A stretch of DNA of 64,000 nucleotides from Variovorax beijingensis (GCF_007828835.1 NZ_VIVL01000001.1:984001-1048000); one strand, 5' to 3'. Numbered from the stretch's first letter, positions 53,233 through 63,330 are shown. Numbers and translations: made by a program. The notes: a model not told the origin generated them from the sequence alone.

Positions 53233-56200
53233 ATGGGATTTCTGGACAAGATCTTGGGCGCCGTCACGGGCAGCGCCGGCACCGCAGCCGCCAACGGCCT
53301 GACGCGCGAGCAGGCGCAGCTGTTGAAGCAGGCCTTCGAGCCGCTCGAAAAAGCAGGCAAGGAGCTGCCCCAGAAGGGCACCGCGTTCCTGGTCGACGGC
53401 ACGCAGGAAACCGTGCTGCTCGACCTGCAGGCTGCCAAGTCCTTCGAGCCAGGGCAACTGCTCGGAGCCCCCGGCCGCCTGCGTTGGGGTTTCAGCAACC
53501 ACCAGAACAAGGCGCTGGAGAAGATCGGCAACCAGAGCCTCGAGCAGCGCGGCCGCTTCTACGCCAGCGTGGATGCCGGTGCTCCTGCGCTCGACGTGCT
53601 GGTGCGACTGGGCAAGCTGCTGGCTGCAGCCGACGGCGGACAGTCGCTCGAGCATCCCGGCGCGCCGGTGCCCGACTGGCTTCAGTACCTCATCAACGAC
53701 GCGGTGTTCGCGAGCTTCAGCAAGAGCAGCTCCGGCAACGCTGCCGAGCGCGATCTCGCCAAGCACCGGCCCGCGTGGAACGTGCATCTCATTGCAGCCT
53801 TGCTTGCGCACGAAGGGCTCGATCCGCATGTCGCCCTGCAAGAGGTCTTCGAGCGCAAGGGACTGGACAGCTGGTACCACGACCGGCTCGACGGCCTGGT
53901 CGAGGCCCCTGCCGTCGCCGACTACATGCGCAGCCAGCGCGATGCCGCCGAGGCGTTGCCCGCAAAGCTGTCGGCTGCGGGCCGAGTTCTGCTGGCCAGG
54001 CGCATCGGCAAGGACAAGGCGCTTTTGAACGACTTTGCGCCGCTGTTCCTGCGCCTGGCCATCGACGGCAGCAAGACGGTGCGCGCCGAGGCGACGCCGC
54101 ACCTCGAGGGCATTGCCGAGGCACAGCGGCTCGAACTCCTGGGGCAACTGCTCAAAGACGGCGACACCACCCAGCGCACGCAGGCCGCCGAACTGCTTGC
54201 GCGCCTGCCGGGTGACGCCGCGCGCGCGTTGCTCGCCGTGGCGGCCGGCACCGAGACCAGCAAGGCCGTGCAGCAGGCCATCCGCTCGGCCATGTCGCGG
54301 CTCGACGCCGCGGGCGACGCGGGCGAGCTCGAATTGCCCGAGCCGCCGGCCTGGCAACCCTTCGAGGACATTCCGCTTGGTGAAGAGGCGGTGCAGTTGC
54401 TCATTGCCAACCGCATCGAGCTGCTCGAGAAGAACCGCGTCGCGGCCGAGGCCGAGATCGAGGAGAACAAGGCCTCCAAGCAGACCTACAGGTACAAGTG
54501 GCGCCAGGACAACTACGCCGCCCACAAGAAGCTCACCGACGAGGACATGCGCGTGGCCGTGCGCGTGCTCAATGGACAGGGCAGCAAGAACGACCAGAAC
54601 CGCGCGAAGAACGGCCAGCTGCAGCAGGTCGTGGGTTTCGGCAATCGCCTGCAGTCGATGCCGGGGTTCGGCATGCCGCACTTGATCCGCTGGCTGGCCG
54701 TGTCGCGCCACTGGACCAGCTTCTGGTTCGACGACGGCTTTTCACAAGTGGCTCGGCCGCCAGCCCGTGGGCTCGGTCGACCTGCGCGCGCTGGCCGAGC
54801 TGCTCAAGCGCTCCGGCATGCCGATCGACGATGTGGCGCACACCGCGCTTTACCAGTATTGGAACCAGGCCACAGCGGTCGAGGTGTTGCCGGCCGACCG
54901 CGTGTGGCCTTTCTTCGCGGAGCACCCCGAGTACATCGACGAAGGCCTGGGCCTTGTCGCGCCGCCAAAGCGGGAAGGCCGCCAGACCCAGCTCGACCTG
55001 AACGCCACGCTGCGCACGCTGGCGGTCTTTCCGACCGTGCAGGCACGTTGGCTGCCGCGGGTTATGGAACTGGCGCTCGGCGAAGGCAAGACGCACCGCG
55101 CGGCCGCGCAGAAGGCACTGTCGATGCTGCCCGACATCGGCCGGCGCGTGGTCGAGTCGCTCGGCGCCACCAAGAGCGAGGTGCGCATCGAGGCCGCCAA
55201 CTGGCTGGCTGAGCTCAGGTACGCCGAGGCCGTGCCCGCCATTACCAAGGCGCTCGAGAAGGAAACCCGCGAGACCGTGCGCGCGGCCTACCTCACGGCG
55301 CTCGAGGCGCTGGGCGACGACATCTCCGCGCGCCTTGCACCGGCGATTCTTCTGGCCGAGGCGAAGAAGGGCCTGAAGGCCAAGCCCCCGGCGGGCCTTG
55401 CGTGGTTCTCTCTCGACGCGCTGCCCGCCTGCAAATGGCTGGACGGCAGCCCGGTAGAACCCGAGATCGTGCGCTGGTGGGTGGTGCTCGCCTGCAAGCT
55501 CAAGGAGCCGGGCGGCAACGCGCTGCTCACGCGCTACCTCGGCCTGCTCGATGCAGCCAGCCGCCAGGCCATCGGCAGCCTGGTGCTGCGCCAGTTCATC
55601 GCACACGACACGCGCCACCCCACGCTCGACGAAGGCATTGCGCATGCCAACGCCCATGCACCGCAGCGCTACCAGGGCAACCAGCAGCGCTACCAGAACG
55701 CGAAGGCCGAGCACAAGCAGTACTACGAAGCCGACTTCCAGAAGACGCAGGAGCAGGTCTTCGAGGAGTGCAAGCGCGAGAAGATGGGCGAATACCTCGG
55801 CAGCGCGATTGGCGAAAAAGGCACTCTTGCCCTGACCGCCCATGCGCCGGGGCACGAGGTCGTCACGCTGCTGCAGCAGTACATGCGCGACCATTACCAG
55901 CGCCGCTCGCAGATCGAAGCCATGCTCGAAGGCGTGGCACCGGGCAACGACCCAGTGGTGATCCAGTTGCTGCTGGGCATATCGCGCCGCTACCGCACTG
56001 CCTCTGTCCAGGAGAAGGCGCGCGCGCTGGTGCAGCAGATTGCCGACCGCAACGGCTGGACGCAGGACCAGCTCGCCGACCGCACCATTCCCACCGCGGG
56101 CCTGGACGACACCGGCAAGCTCGAGCTCGCGTACGGCGACCGCATCTTCACCGTGGTGCTCGACGCCGCGATGAAGCCCGAACTGCGCAACCCAGAAGGC

Positions 56201-57061
56201 AAGATCGTCAAGGCCCTGCCCGAGCCGCGCCAGAACGACGACCCCGTGCTCATCAAGGATGCGAAGGCCCAGTTCTCGACCAGCAAGAAAGAGCTCAAGC
56301 AGGTCATCGACCTGCAGACCGCGCGCCTGTTCGAAGCCATGTGCACCGGCCGTATCTGGCCGCAGGCCGAGTGGCGCGAATACCTGCACCGGCACCCGAT
56401 TGCCGGGCGTCTGATACAGCGGCTCGTGTGGCTCGAACTGGATGCGGAAGGCGCGGTGCGCGGCAGCTTCCGGCCCACCGAGGACGGCAGCCTGATCGAC
56501 ACGCAAGACGACGAGGTCGAGCTTGCGGCCGACAGCCAGCTGCGCCTGGGTCACGCTTCGCTGGTCGACGAAGGCACAGCGGCCACGTGGAACAAGCACT
56601 TCAAGGACTACAAGCTGGTGCCGCTCTTCGCGCAGATGACGCGCAAGTCCCCTGCAGTAGCGTTTATCGACGACAAGGGCCAGCCGGTGAGCGAAATCAA
56701 CGACAGGCTGGGCTGGATCAGCGACACCTTCACGCTGCGCGGCAGCTTTGCCAAGCTCGGCTACCAGCGCGCCCAAGCCGAGGACGGCGGCTTCTTCTAC
56801 CAGTACACCAAGGAGTTTTCGTCGGCCGGCGTGCGCGTGGCCATCGAGTTCTCGGGCAACACCCTGCCGGAAGAGAACGTGCCCGCGGCGCTCAAGACGC
56901 TGGGCTTCGAGGACATGAAGACCCGCGGCTACAGCGACCGGGCGCTGCCGCTGTCGAGCGTGCCGCCAGTGCTCCTGGCCGAGGCCTATGCGGACTACCT
57001 GGCCATCGCACAGGCCTGCGCCGGGTTCGACGCGGGCTGGGAAAAGAAGATGCCGTGGTAA
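53233..57061 (+). pseudogene. DUF4132 protein (YehI/MolR-like) with one apparent frameshift
   Basis: Two adjacent frames together encode about 1275 residues of one protein. The first part (53233 to about 54742, 503 residues) has HEAT-like helices and ends HLIRWLAVSRHWTSFWFDDG. The second continues HKWLGRQPVGSVDLRALAEL and carries the C-terminal DUF4132 domain (EWREYLHRHPIAGRLIQRLV, SLVDEGTAATWNKHFKDYKL). The junction is a TTTT run at 54739-54742; one T fewer restores GFHKWLG. Everything else is intact, so the lesion is either recent, a sequence error or a programmed shift. DUF4132 proteins accompany MoxR-VWA operons. Confidence 0.85.
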
Positions 57062-57104
57062 GCCCGCCGCGCCGCCCCGCAGAAAAACCAGCAGCAACAT
57101 CATC

Positions 57105-58226
57105 ATGAGCACCGGCACATCACCGTCTTCTTCCCCCGCGACCCAGGCCGTGCGCCTTGCCCCCGAGGCGCGCTATGCGGACGAGCTCGCGCGGCTGCAT
57201 GCGGCCGACACCGATGCGCGGCCCACCGGATGGAAGCTCTCGCCGCGCGCGGTGCGGCGCTTCATCCTCGGCGACGAGAAGCTGCAGGTGAGCCGCAAGT
57301 TCTACGGCGATGATCCGCTGGTCGACCGCGCCATCGTGACGCTCATGGGCCACCAGGGCCTCATGCTGGTGGGCGAGCCAGGCACCGCGAAGTCGCTGCT
57401 CTCGGAGCTGCTTGCAGCCGCCGTCAGCGGTGATTCGGGCCTCACGGTGCAGGGCACCGCCGGCACCACCGAAGACCACATCAAGTACAGCTGGAACTAC
57501 GCACTGCTGCTGGCCGAGGGGCCGAGCCAGCGCGCGCTGGTGCCTTCTGCGCTCTACCAGGCCATGCGCGCGGGCAAGCTGGTGCGCTTCGAGGAAATCA
57601 CGCGCTGCCCGCCCGAGATCCAGGACGTGCTGATTTCGTTGATGAGCGACAAGCAGCTCATGATTCCAGAGCTGGGCGACGATGCCCGGCTCTATGCACA
57701 GCGCGGCTTCAACATCATTGCCACGGCCAACCTGCGCGACCGCGGCGTGCACGAGATGTCGTCCGCGTTGAAGCGCCGGTTCAACTTCGAAACGGTAAAG
57801 CCCATCCGGGACCATTCGTTCGAAGTCGAACTGGTGATGGCCCAGCTGAAGCGCGAACTCGACGGCGGCGGCGAGTCGCCGGTCGATGTGCCGCGCGACG
57901 TGGTGGCGCTGCTGGTTACCACCTTCCAGGAGTTGCGCGCGGGCCAGACGCAGGATGGCACCGCCATCAAGGGCCTCGATGCCGTGATGTCCACGGCCGA
58001 GGCCGTGAACGTGGGTTATGCGGCGGCCCTGCAGGCGCGCCATTTCAACGGCGGCCGGCTCACCGTGCGCGAGATCGCAGGCCAGCTGCAAGGCGTTGTT
58101 CTGAAGGACAGCACCGACGATGTGAAGCGCGTGCGCCACTACTTCGACACCGTCGTGCGCGAACGCGGCAAGCGCGACGCGCAATGGAAGGCCTTTCACG
58201 ACGCGGCACGTGCGCTGTGGCAGTAG
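57105..58226 (+). CDS. MoxR-type AAA+ ATPase (YehL-like)
   Basis: This 373-residue ATPase has Walker A GEPGTAKS (residues 90-97, K96) and Walker B LVRFEEIT. The sensor-1 asparagine is in NIIATANLRDRG, and the arginine finger region is in MSSALKRRFNFETVKP. This is the MoxR clade pattern, with a helical lid at the C-terminus. MoxR ATPases remodel partner proteins, usually VWA proteins; the partner here is probably the VWA protein at 49942. It starts 43 bp after the DUF4132 gene. The next gene begins within its last codons. Confidence 0.92.
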   Translation: MSTGTSPSSSPATQAVRLAPEARYADELARLHAADTDARPTGWKLSPRAVRRFILGDEKLQVSRKFYGDDPLVDRAIVTLMGHQGLMLVGEPGTAKSLLSELLAAAVSGDSGLTVQGTAGTTEDHIKYSWNYALLLAEGPSQRALVPSALYQAMRAGKLVRFEEITRCPPEIQDVLISLMSDKQLMIPELGDDARLYAQRGFNIIATANLRDRGVHEMSSALKRRFNFETVKPIRDHSFEVELVMAQLKRELDGGGESPVDVPRDVVALLVTTFQELRAGQTQDGTAIKGLDAVMSTAEAVNVGYAAALQARHFNGGRLTVREIAGQLQGVVLKDSTDDVKRVRHYFDTVVRERGKRDAQWKAFHDAARALWQ

Positions 58227-60793
58227 TTGCAGAAGCCGGCAGCGTTCTGCCTGCCGGGCTGGAGGCCGCGCGCGGCCGGCTGTTCGGCGAGGGCGGCGAG
58301 GGCGTGTTCTTCGTGCCCGTGAGGCACCACAGCCCGGCCTGTGCATTCGCATTGAGGGCGCTGCTGCGCGAGGTCAGGCCGGCGGCTGTGCTGATTGAAG
58401 GACCGGACGACCTGGACGCACTGCTGCCGCTGCTGCAGCACCCGCAAACCACCGCCCCCGTTGCATGGCTGTGCCAAAGCACCCGGCAGGTTCCGGTCGA
58501 TGACCCCGACTCGGAAGAGAAGACGCGCACGGGATCGCGCACGTCGTTCTTTCCCTTTTGCGACTACAGCCCCGAGTGGATTGCGGTGCGCGAAGGGGCG
58601 GCGCTCGGCGCGCGCCTGGGGCTGATCGATCTTCCCTGGAGCGACAAGGCCTGGCATCGCGACGAAGGCGACGAGGGTGGGGGCGACGAAGGCGATGCAC
58701 GCGACGCAGCGCGCAGCCTGATGGAAGAGCGCCATTTCGCGCACAGCCGCTACCTCAACGCCATGGCCGCCCAGATCGGCTGCGTCGACCATCAGGAGCT
58801 GTGGGACCGCCTGTTCGAACTGCGCACGTCGGCCGCTCTCGGCCACTGGCGTGCCTTCTTTTCCGACGTGTTCAGCTGGTGCGCCATGGCGCGGCTCGAC
58901 TACGAGCCCGAGGTGCTCGAGGCCGAGCTGAGCCTGCCGCGGGAGCGCCACATGGCGGCGCATATCCGTCGCTGGCGCAACGAGGTCGAGGGGCCGATCG
59001 TGGTCGTCACCGGCGGCTTCCACACACTCGAGCTGGTCAACCAGTGGCAAAAGGCCAAGCCCTCGAAGGCGCCCGCCGGCAAGGACGCACCAGACAACGC
59101 ATGGCTGATCCGCTACAGCTTCGAGCGGCTCGACGCGCTCAACGGCTATGCCTCGGGCATGCCGTCGCCCGGCTATTACCAGCAGGTGTGGGAACGCCTC
59201 GAGGCCGGCGAGGCCGACCCCTTCACCGCAGTGGCGCTCGACAGCCTGACCCGCTTTGCGCGCCAGACCCGCGCGCAGGACGATGCCGATGCGGTGTCTA
59301 CCGCACTGGTGCAGGCCGCCGCCGCGCAGGCCATGCGGCTCGCGGCGCTGCGCGGCAATGCCGGTCCGGGCCGGCAAGACCTGCTCGATGCAATCCGCTC
59401 CTGCTTCATCAAAGGCGCCATCGACGAAGGCACGCGCGGCTTTACCGCCGACCTGCGCAACTTCTTGAGCGGCACGCGCATCGGCGACGTGCCGCCTTCG
59501 GCAGGCTCGCCGCCGCTGATCGAGGACGCGCGCAGGCTCGCCCGCCAGGCCGGCGTGCGGCTGGACGACAGCACCGCGCGCATAGCGCGGCTGGATCTCT
59601 ATCGCAAGCCGTCGCACCGCGAGCGCAGCCGCTTCTTCCATGCCATGACATACCTCGACACGGGGCTCGGCACCTGGCTCGCGGGCCCGGATTTTCTTGG
59701 CAACAGCCGTTTGCATTTGCTGTTCGAAGAGTGGCGCGCCGCCTGGTCGCCGCTGGTGGAGGCGCGGCTGATTGAACTGGCGGGCGATGGCGCAAGCGTG
59801 GAGGCCGTCTGCATGGCCAAGCTGCGAAAGGAAGAGATCGCGCTGTCCGACGAGGGCCGCGGACGCAGCGCGAGCGCGGCCGTGGCGCTGTTGCTGCGCG
59901 CCTGCCTGGTCGGGCTGCAGTCGCGCCTGCCCCAGCTGCTCTCGATGCTTTCCACGCACCTCGACGAAGATGCCTCGCTCGGCTCGGTGGTCGAGTGCGG
60001 GCATCGGCTCGTCACGCTCTGGCGTGCGCGGGAGCCGCTGGGCGTGCAGCAGCATCCGCAGCTGCGCAGCCTGCTGGAGCGGGTATGGCCCGCGGCGCTG
60101 TTCCTGCTGCCCGATGTGGGCGGGTGCCCAGAAGAAGGTGAGGCGGGCGCGGTGAAGCAACTGCTTTCGCTGCGCGAGCTTGGGCGCCTGCTGGCCTCGC
60201 TGCAAGGCGAACCGGGGGAAGCCGGTGACGGTGCCATCGACCTCGACCTGCTGCGTACGCAACTCGAACGATTCGCGACCGGCGCGTCGGCCGCGCCCGC
60301 GGTGGCCGGCGCTGCTTCGGCCCTGCTGTACCTCGATGGACACTGGGACGAGAACGCGCTCGACACCGTGGTGCGGCAACGCTTCGGCGCGGGCGCGCAG
60401 CCGCGCGACGCGGTACGTTTTCTCAACGGGGTGATGGCCGCGGCGCCCGAACTGCTGCTGCGCCTGCCCGCGCTGCTCGAAGGCCTCGACGGCCTGGTGC
60501 AGGGCTGGGACGCCGAGGCTTTCGTGGCGCATCTGCCCGATCTGCGGCAGGCCTTCACGCGCCTCAAGCCGCAAGAGACGTCCGACCTGGCCGGCCGCAT
60601 TGCCGCGCTGCATGGCATGGGCGAAACAGGGGGCCAGGCGCTCTACCAGATGCACTACGAAACCACCGAACAAGACCTGCACGAAGGCGCGCAACTGCAG
60701 CTCGCGCTGGTCGAGTGCATGCGCCGCGACGGGCTTGCCGCGTGGCTGGCGGCCCCAGAGCACAAGAAGAACAACATCGAGAGCGCGACATGA
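58217..60793 (+). CDS. DUF5682 family protein (YehM-like)
   Basis: This protein of about 858 residues belongs to the DUF5682 family (YehM in E. coli). Conserved blocks are GVFFVPVRHHSPACAFALRA and AAVLIEGPDDLDALLPLLQH near the N-terminus, and VVVTGGFHTLEL and FTADLRNFLSGTRIG in the middle. The first part resembles a TraB/PrgY-type or haem-binding-like fold, and the rest is helical; the activity is not known. GTG 58217 is used, overlapping the MoxR stop by ten bases. Its TGA overlaps the ATG of the small zinc-ribbon ORF. Confidence 0.85.
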   Translation: MAVVAEAGSVLPAGLEAARGRLFGEGGEGVFFVPVRHHSPACAFALRALLREVRPAAVLIEGPDDLDALLPLLQHPQTTAPVAWLCQSTRQVPVDDPDSEEKTRTGSRTSFFPFCDYSPEWIAVREGAALGARLGLIDLPWSDKAWHRDEGDEGGGDEGDARDAARSLMEERHFAHSRYLNAMAAQIGCVDHQELWDRLFELRTSAALGHWRAFFSDVFSWCAMARLDYEPEVLEAELSLPRERHMAAHIRRWRNEVEGPIVVVTGGFHTLELVNQWQKAKPSKAPAGKDAPDNAWLIRYSFERLDALNGYASGMPSPGYYQQVWERLEAGEADPFTAVALDSLTRFARQTRAQDDADAVSTALVQAAAAQAMRLAALRGNAGPGRQDLLDAIRSCFIKGAIDEGTRGFTADLRNFLSGTRIGDVPPSAGSPPLIEDARRLARQAGVRLDDSTARIARLDLYRKPSHRERSRFFHAMTYLDTGLGTWLAGPDFLGNSRLHLLFEEWRAAWSPLVEARLIELAGDGASVEAVCMAKLRKEEIALSDEGRGRSASAAVALLLRACLVGLQSRLPQLLSMLSTHLDEDASLGSVVECGHRLVTLWRAREPLGVQQHPQLRSLLERVWPAALFLLPDVGGCPEEGEAGAVKQLLSLRELGRLLASLQGEPGEAGDGAIDLDLLRTQLERFATGASAAPAVAGAASALLYLDGHWDENALDTVVRQRFGAGAQPRDAVRFLNGVMAAAPELLLRLPALLEGLDGLVQGWDAEAFVAHLPDLRQAFTRLKPQETSDLAGRIAALHGMGETGGQALYQMHYETTEQDLHEGAQLQLALVECMRRDGLAAWLAAPEHKKNNIESAT

Positions 60794-60906
60794 CCATCGA
60801 TCTCCAGACGCTCAAGTGCGGCGAATGCGGCAGCAGCACGCTCAAACGCCCCTCTTGGGAGGCATGGCCACCAGACTGGTGGCCGCAGGATCCGGCCGCT
60901 GAATGA
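60790..60906 (+). CDS. Truncated zinc-ribbon protein, 38 residues
   Basis: The ORF starts MTIDLQTLKCGECGSSTLKR, the first half of a four-cysteine zinc ribbon (CGEC), then continues with an unrelated tryptophan-rich tail ending PDWWPQDPAAE. The second CxxC needed for zinc is absent. It is coupled to the DUF5682 gene by ATGA, so it originally belonged to the operon. Truncation by the neighbouring insertion of the HTH/PIN segment is inferred. Confidence 0.6.
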   Translation: MTIDLQTLKCGECGSSTLKRPSWEAWPPDWWPQDPAAE

Positions 60907-60952
60907 AGGCACCCGCTGACAAGCGTGCCATCTTCTTTCCGGCGCCCATCAG

Positions 60953-60981
60953 TTGCGAATATTGCGTTTAATGCGTATATT
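60953..60981 (+). promoter_or_regulatory. Likely promoter of the HTH/PIN pair
   Basis: TTGCGA (-35) and TATATT (-10) are separated by 17 bp in a locally AT-rich stretch, 45 bases before the HTH gene. Imperfect inverted repeats (GCGAATAT and ATATTTCGC) surround them, suiting autorepression by the antitoxin. Confidence 0.45.
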
Positions 60982-61025
60982 TCGCTTGAGGCGCCGGCGT
61001 AGCGCCAGCTATGAAAGGACCCAGC

Positions 61026-61490
61026 ATGACCCAGATACTCGACCCAGCCAGCGAAATGGAAGCGGAAATGGCCGGTGCGGCGACGGCGTGCCTGGTTGCG
61101 GCCCTGGGTCACTCGAAGGCAAAAGCGATCAAAATAACCATCGAAGTGGACGGGGACGGCAAGGGCGAAGCCCCGGTTCTGCTCCTGCCTCCGCGTGCCT
61201 TGCACTTCCTTGCCGACGTGTTGCGCCAGATGGCCAAGCGCGAGCCGATGATGCTCGTCCCGCAGAAGCTGGAACTCACGACGCAGCAAGCTGCGGCACT
61301 CCTGAATGTGTCGCGCCCCTTCGTGATCAAGGAGATCGAGGCTGGCCGGCTGAAGTGCCGGCTGATCAACCGGCACCGCCGCATCGAGTTCGAAGAGCTC
61401 ATGCGCTACAAGGACGAGCAGAAGCAGCGGTCGGCCGGCGCCCTCAAACGATTGAACGACCTCTCCCAGGAGATGGGCGAGGAGCTGTGA
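61026..61490 (+). CDS. Antitoxin with excisionase-type helix-turn-helix
   Basis: This 154-residue protein has a variable N-terminal half and a MerR/excisionase-like helix-turn-helix at about residues 80-130 (LTTQQAAALLNVSRPFVIKE, then RHRRIEFEELMRY). Such proteins are the antitoxins of PIN-domain toxins and repress their own promoter. AAAGGA precedes ATG 61026. Its stop directly abuts the GTG of the PIN gene, the normal antitoxin-toxin arrangement. Confidence 0.85.
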   Translation: MTQILDPASEMEAEMAGAATACLVAALGHSKAKAIKITIEVDGDGKGEAPVLLLPPRALHFLADVLRQMAKREPMMLVPQKLELTTQQAAALLNVSRPFVIKEIEAGRLKCRLINRHRRIEFEELMRYKDEQKQRSAGALKRLNDLSQEMGEEL

Positions 61491-62066
61491 GTGGCAGGAA
61501 GCGCCCGGTACACAGCGGTGCTCGATGCCAACGTCCTGTATCCGGCGTTGCTGCGCGACGTGCTGCTCAGCCTGGCCGACGCGGACCTCTATAGCGCGAA
61601 GTGGTCCGTCCACATCCGTGATGAGTGGACGCGCAGCCTGCTGCGGGACCGGCCCGGCATGGGAGTCCAGATTGCCGCTGCCGCGCAAGCCATGGAGGAC
61701 GCCATTCCGGACTGCCTCGTCTCAGGCTACGAACACCTGATCGAGGGCCTGAAGCTACCGGACCCCGATGACCGCCATGTGCTGGCGGCTGCGATCACTG
61801 GACACGCGGATGCGATCGTGACGTGGAACGAGAAGGACTTTCCCAGGGAAGTGCTGGACCCATTCGGCATCGAGGTACAGACCCCTGACGAATTCGTCCT
61901 CAACCAGTTGATGCTGGAGAAGCTCACCGCCCTCGCGGCTTTGAAGCGAATGCGCGAGCGCTGGGCCCGGCCGCAGGTCGACGCGATCGCGCTGGTCGCC
62001 CTGCTCGAAAAGCGCGGGTTGCCCCAGACTGCGGCGCACCTGCGCGATGTCGTGGCACTCCTCTAA
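61491..62066 (+). CDS. PIN domain toxin (VapC-like ribonuclease)
   Basis: This 191-residue protein has the PIN-domain acidic residues: D12 in VLDANVLYPA, E45 in IRDEWTRSL, D94 in DPDDRHVLAAA and the later N113/D116 in TWNEKDFPRE. PIN toxins cleave RNA using Mg2+ held by these acids, and are neutralised by the antitoxin encoded directly upstream. Start GTG 61491 follows the antitoxin TGA without a gap. The C-terminal 60 residues are an extra helical part typical of this PIN_3-like subgroup. Confidence 0.87.
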   Translation: MAGSARYTAVLDANVLYPALLRDVLLSLADADLYSAKWSVHIRDEWTRSLLRDRPGMGVQIAAAAQAMEDAIPDCLVSGYEHLIEGLKLPDPDDRHVLAAAITGHADAIVTWNEKDFPREVLDPFGIEVQTPDEFVLNQLMLEKLTALAALKRMRERWARPQVDAIALVALLEKRGLPQTAAHLRDVVALL

Positions 62067-62094
62067 CTGGCTTGGCAGGAGATCGCGGACTTGG

Positions 62095-63330
62095 CTATGT
62101 CATCTGGCGCGGCTTCAAGGGAAGCACGTCGGCACCGATGCGCAGCTTGTCCAGGTAGTCCGCCCAGCGCTGCATCATTTCCCGACGCGCGGGGAGATGT
62201 GCGGTGCGGTTGTACGCACGACCGTTGGTATCCCTGACCATGTGGGAGAGCTGGTGCTCGATGAAGTCCACGCGCTCGCCGAGCACTTCATCCATGAGGG
62301 TCCGCGCGGTTGCCCTGAAGCCATGGGCCGTGTGGACTTCGGCGCTGTAGCCCATCCCGCGCAGAGCGGCGTTGATCGTGTTCTCGCTCATGGGGCGTTC
62401 ACCCGTCCGTATGCTGGGAAACACAAACCGTCCATGGCCTGTGATCGGGTGGAGGTTCCGCAGGATCTCCACCGCTTGGGTTGCCAGCGGCACGACGTGA
62501 TCGACCTTCATTTTCATCTTCGGGCCGGCGATGCGCCACTCGGCCGCGTCCAGGTCGATCTCAGCCCATTCCGCGGTGCGCAACTCGCCAGGCCGGACAA
62601 ACAGCAGGGGGGAAAGCTTCAGCGCGGCAACGGTGGTGGGGTGGCCGCTATAGGCATGGATCGAGCGCATCAGGTCTCCGACTCGCTTGGGCCCGGTAAT
62701 GGCGGCGAAGTGCTTGGTCGCTTTCGAGGCCAGAGCTTCGCTCAGATCGGCGGTCACGTCCCTCTCTGCCAGGCCTGACACCACTGCGAAGCGAAACACC
62801 TGTCCGCAAAGCTGCTTGACGCGGTGGGCGGTATCGATAGCGCCGCGTGCTTCCAGCTTGCGGACCACTCGCTCCAGAATGTCGCGCGGACCGATGGTGG
62901 ACATGGGCATCTTGCCGATGAAGGGGAACACGTCCTTCTCGAGCCATGTCTTGACCTTGAGCTGCGTTCCGCTCGCTCGTTTGGCCGCAGTCTTTCCCAG
63001 CCACTCGTGCGCAACCGCCTCGAACGTATTCGCCGCTGCGTCGGCTCTGGCTCTCTTTTCTTCGCGCTTGGCCGCGCTCGGGTCGGTCCCGTCTGCCAGC
63101 AGCTCGCGGGCGGCGGCGCGGCGATCCCGAGCTTTGGCCAGCGAGACCTCTGGGTAGGTTCCCAGCGCCAGCGTTTTCCGCTTGCCGGCGAAGGTGTAAT
63201 CCATTCGCCAGTATTTCCCGGCCGTCTTCACCAGCAGGTACATGCCGGCGCCGTCGGCATATTTGTCGCCGATGGCCTTCCCGGTGGGCTTCACCTGCCG
63301 AACAAACGTGTCTGTCAGTGCCATCTCCAC
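62095..63330 (-). CDS. Tyrosine-type site-specific integrase (P4 type)
   Basis: This 411-residue recombinase has an N-terminal arm-binding DUF4102 domain (LTDTFVRQVKPTGKAIGDKY, ALGTYPEVSLAKARD), a core-binding domain and a catalytic domain. The catalytic residues are R246 (FVRPGELR), H336-x-x-R339 (HGFRATART), H359/H363 and the nucleophile Y373 (RAYNRTAH). All are present, so the enzyme looks functional. It points away from tRNA-Arg, with its N-terminus 170 bp from the tRNA 3' end, as in elements that integrate into tRNA genes. It is the evidence for the island together with attL and attR. Confidence 0.95.
   Translation of the reverse strand: MEMALTDTFVRQVKPTGKAIGDKYADGAGMYLLVKTAGKYWRMDYTFAGKRKTLALGTYPEVSLAKARDRRAAARELLADGTDPSAAKREEKRARADAAANTFEAVAHEWLGKTAAKRASGTQLKVKTWLEKDVFPFIGKMPMSTIGPRDILERVVRKLEARGAIDTAHRVKQLCGQVFRFAVVSGLAERDVTADLSEALASKATKHFAAITGPKRVGDLMRSIHAYSGHPTTVAALKLSPLLFVRPGELRTAEWAEIDLDAAEWRIAGPKMKMKVDHVVPLATQAVEILRNLHPITGHGRFVFPSIRTGERPMSENTINAALRGMGYSAEVHTAHGFRATARTLMDEVLGERVDFIEHQLSHMVRDTNGRAYNRTAHLPARREMMQRWADYLDKLRIGADVLPLKPRQMT

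Noticed and set aside
53089..57118. Long minus-strand frames opposite the DUF4132 gene
   Set aside because: Composition is typical antisense noise; the plus strand carries the family motifs.
60904..60913. GAAGGCACC near the end of the zinc-ribbon ORF as a possible left att site
   Set aside because: It matches the tRNA-Arg end only in the opposite orientation and over nine bases; the match at 46112 is longer and in direct orientation.
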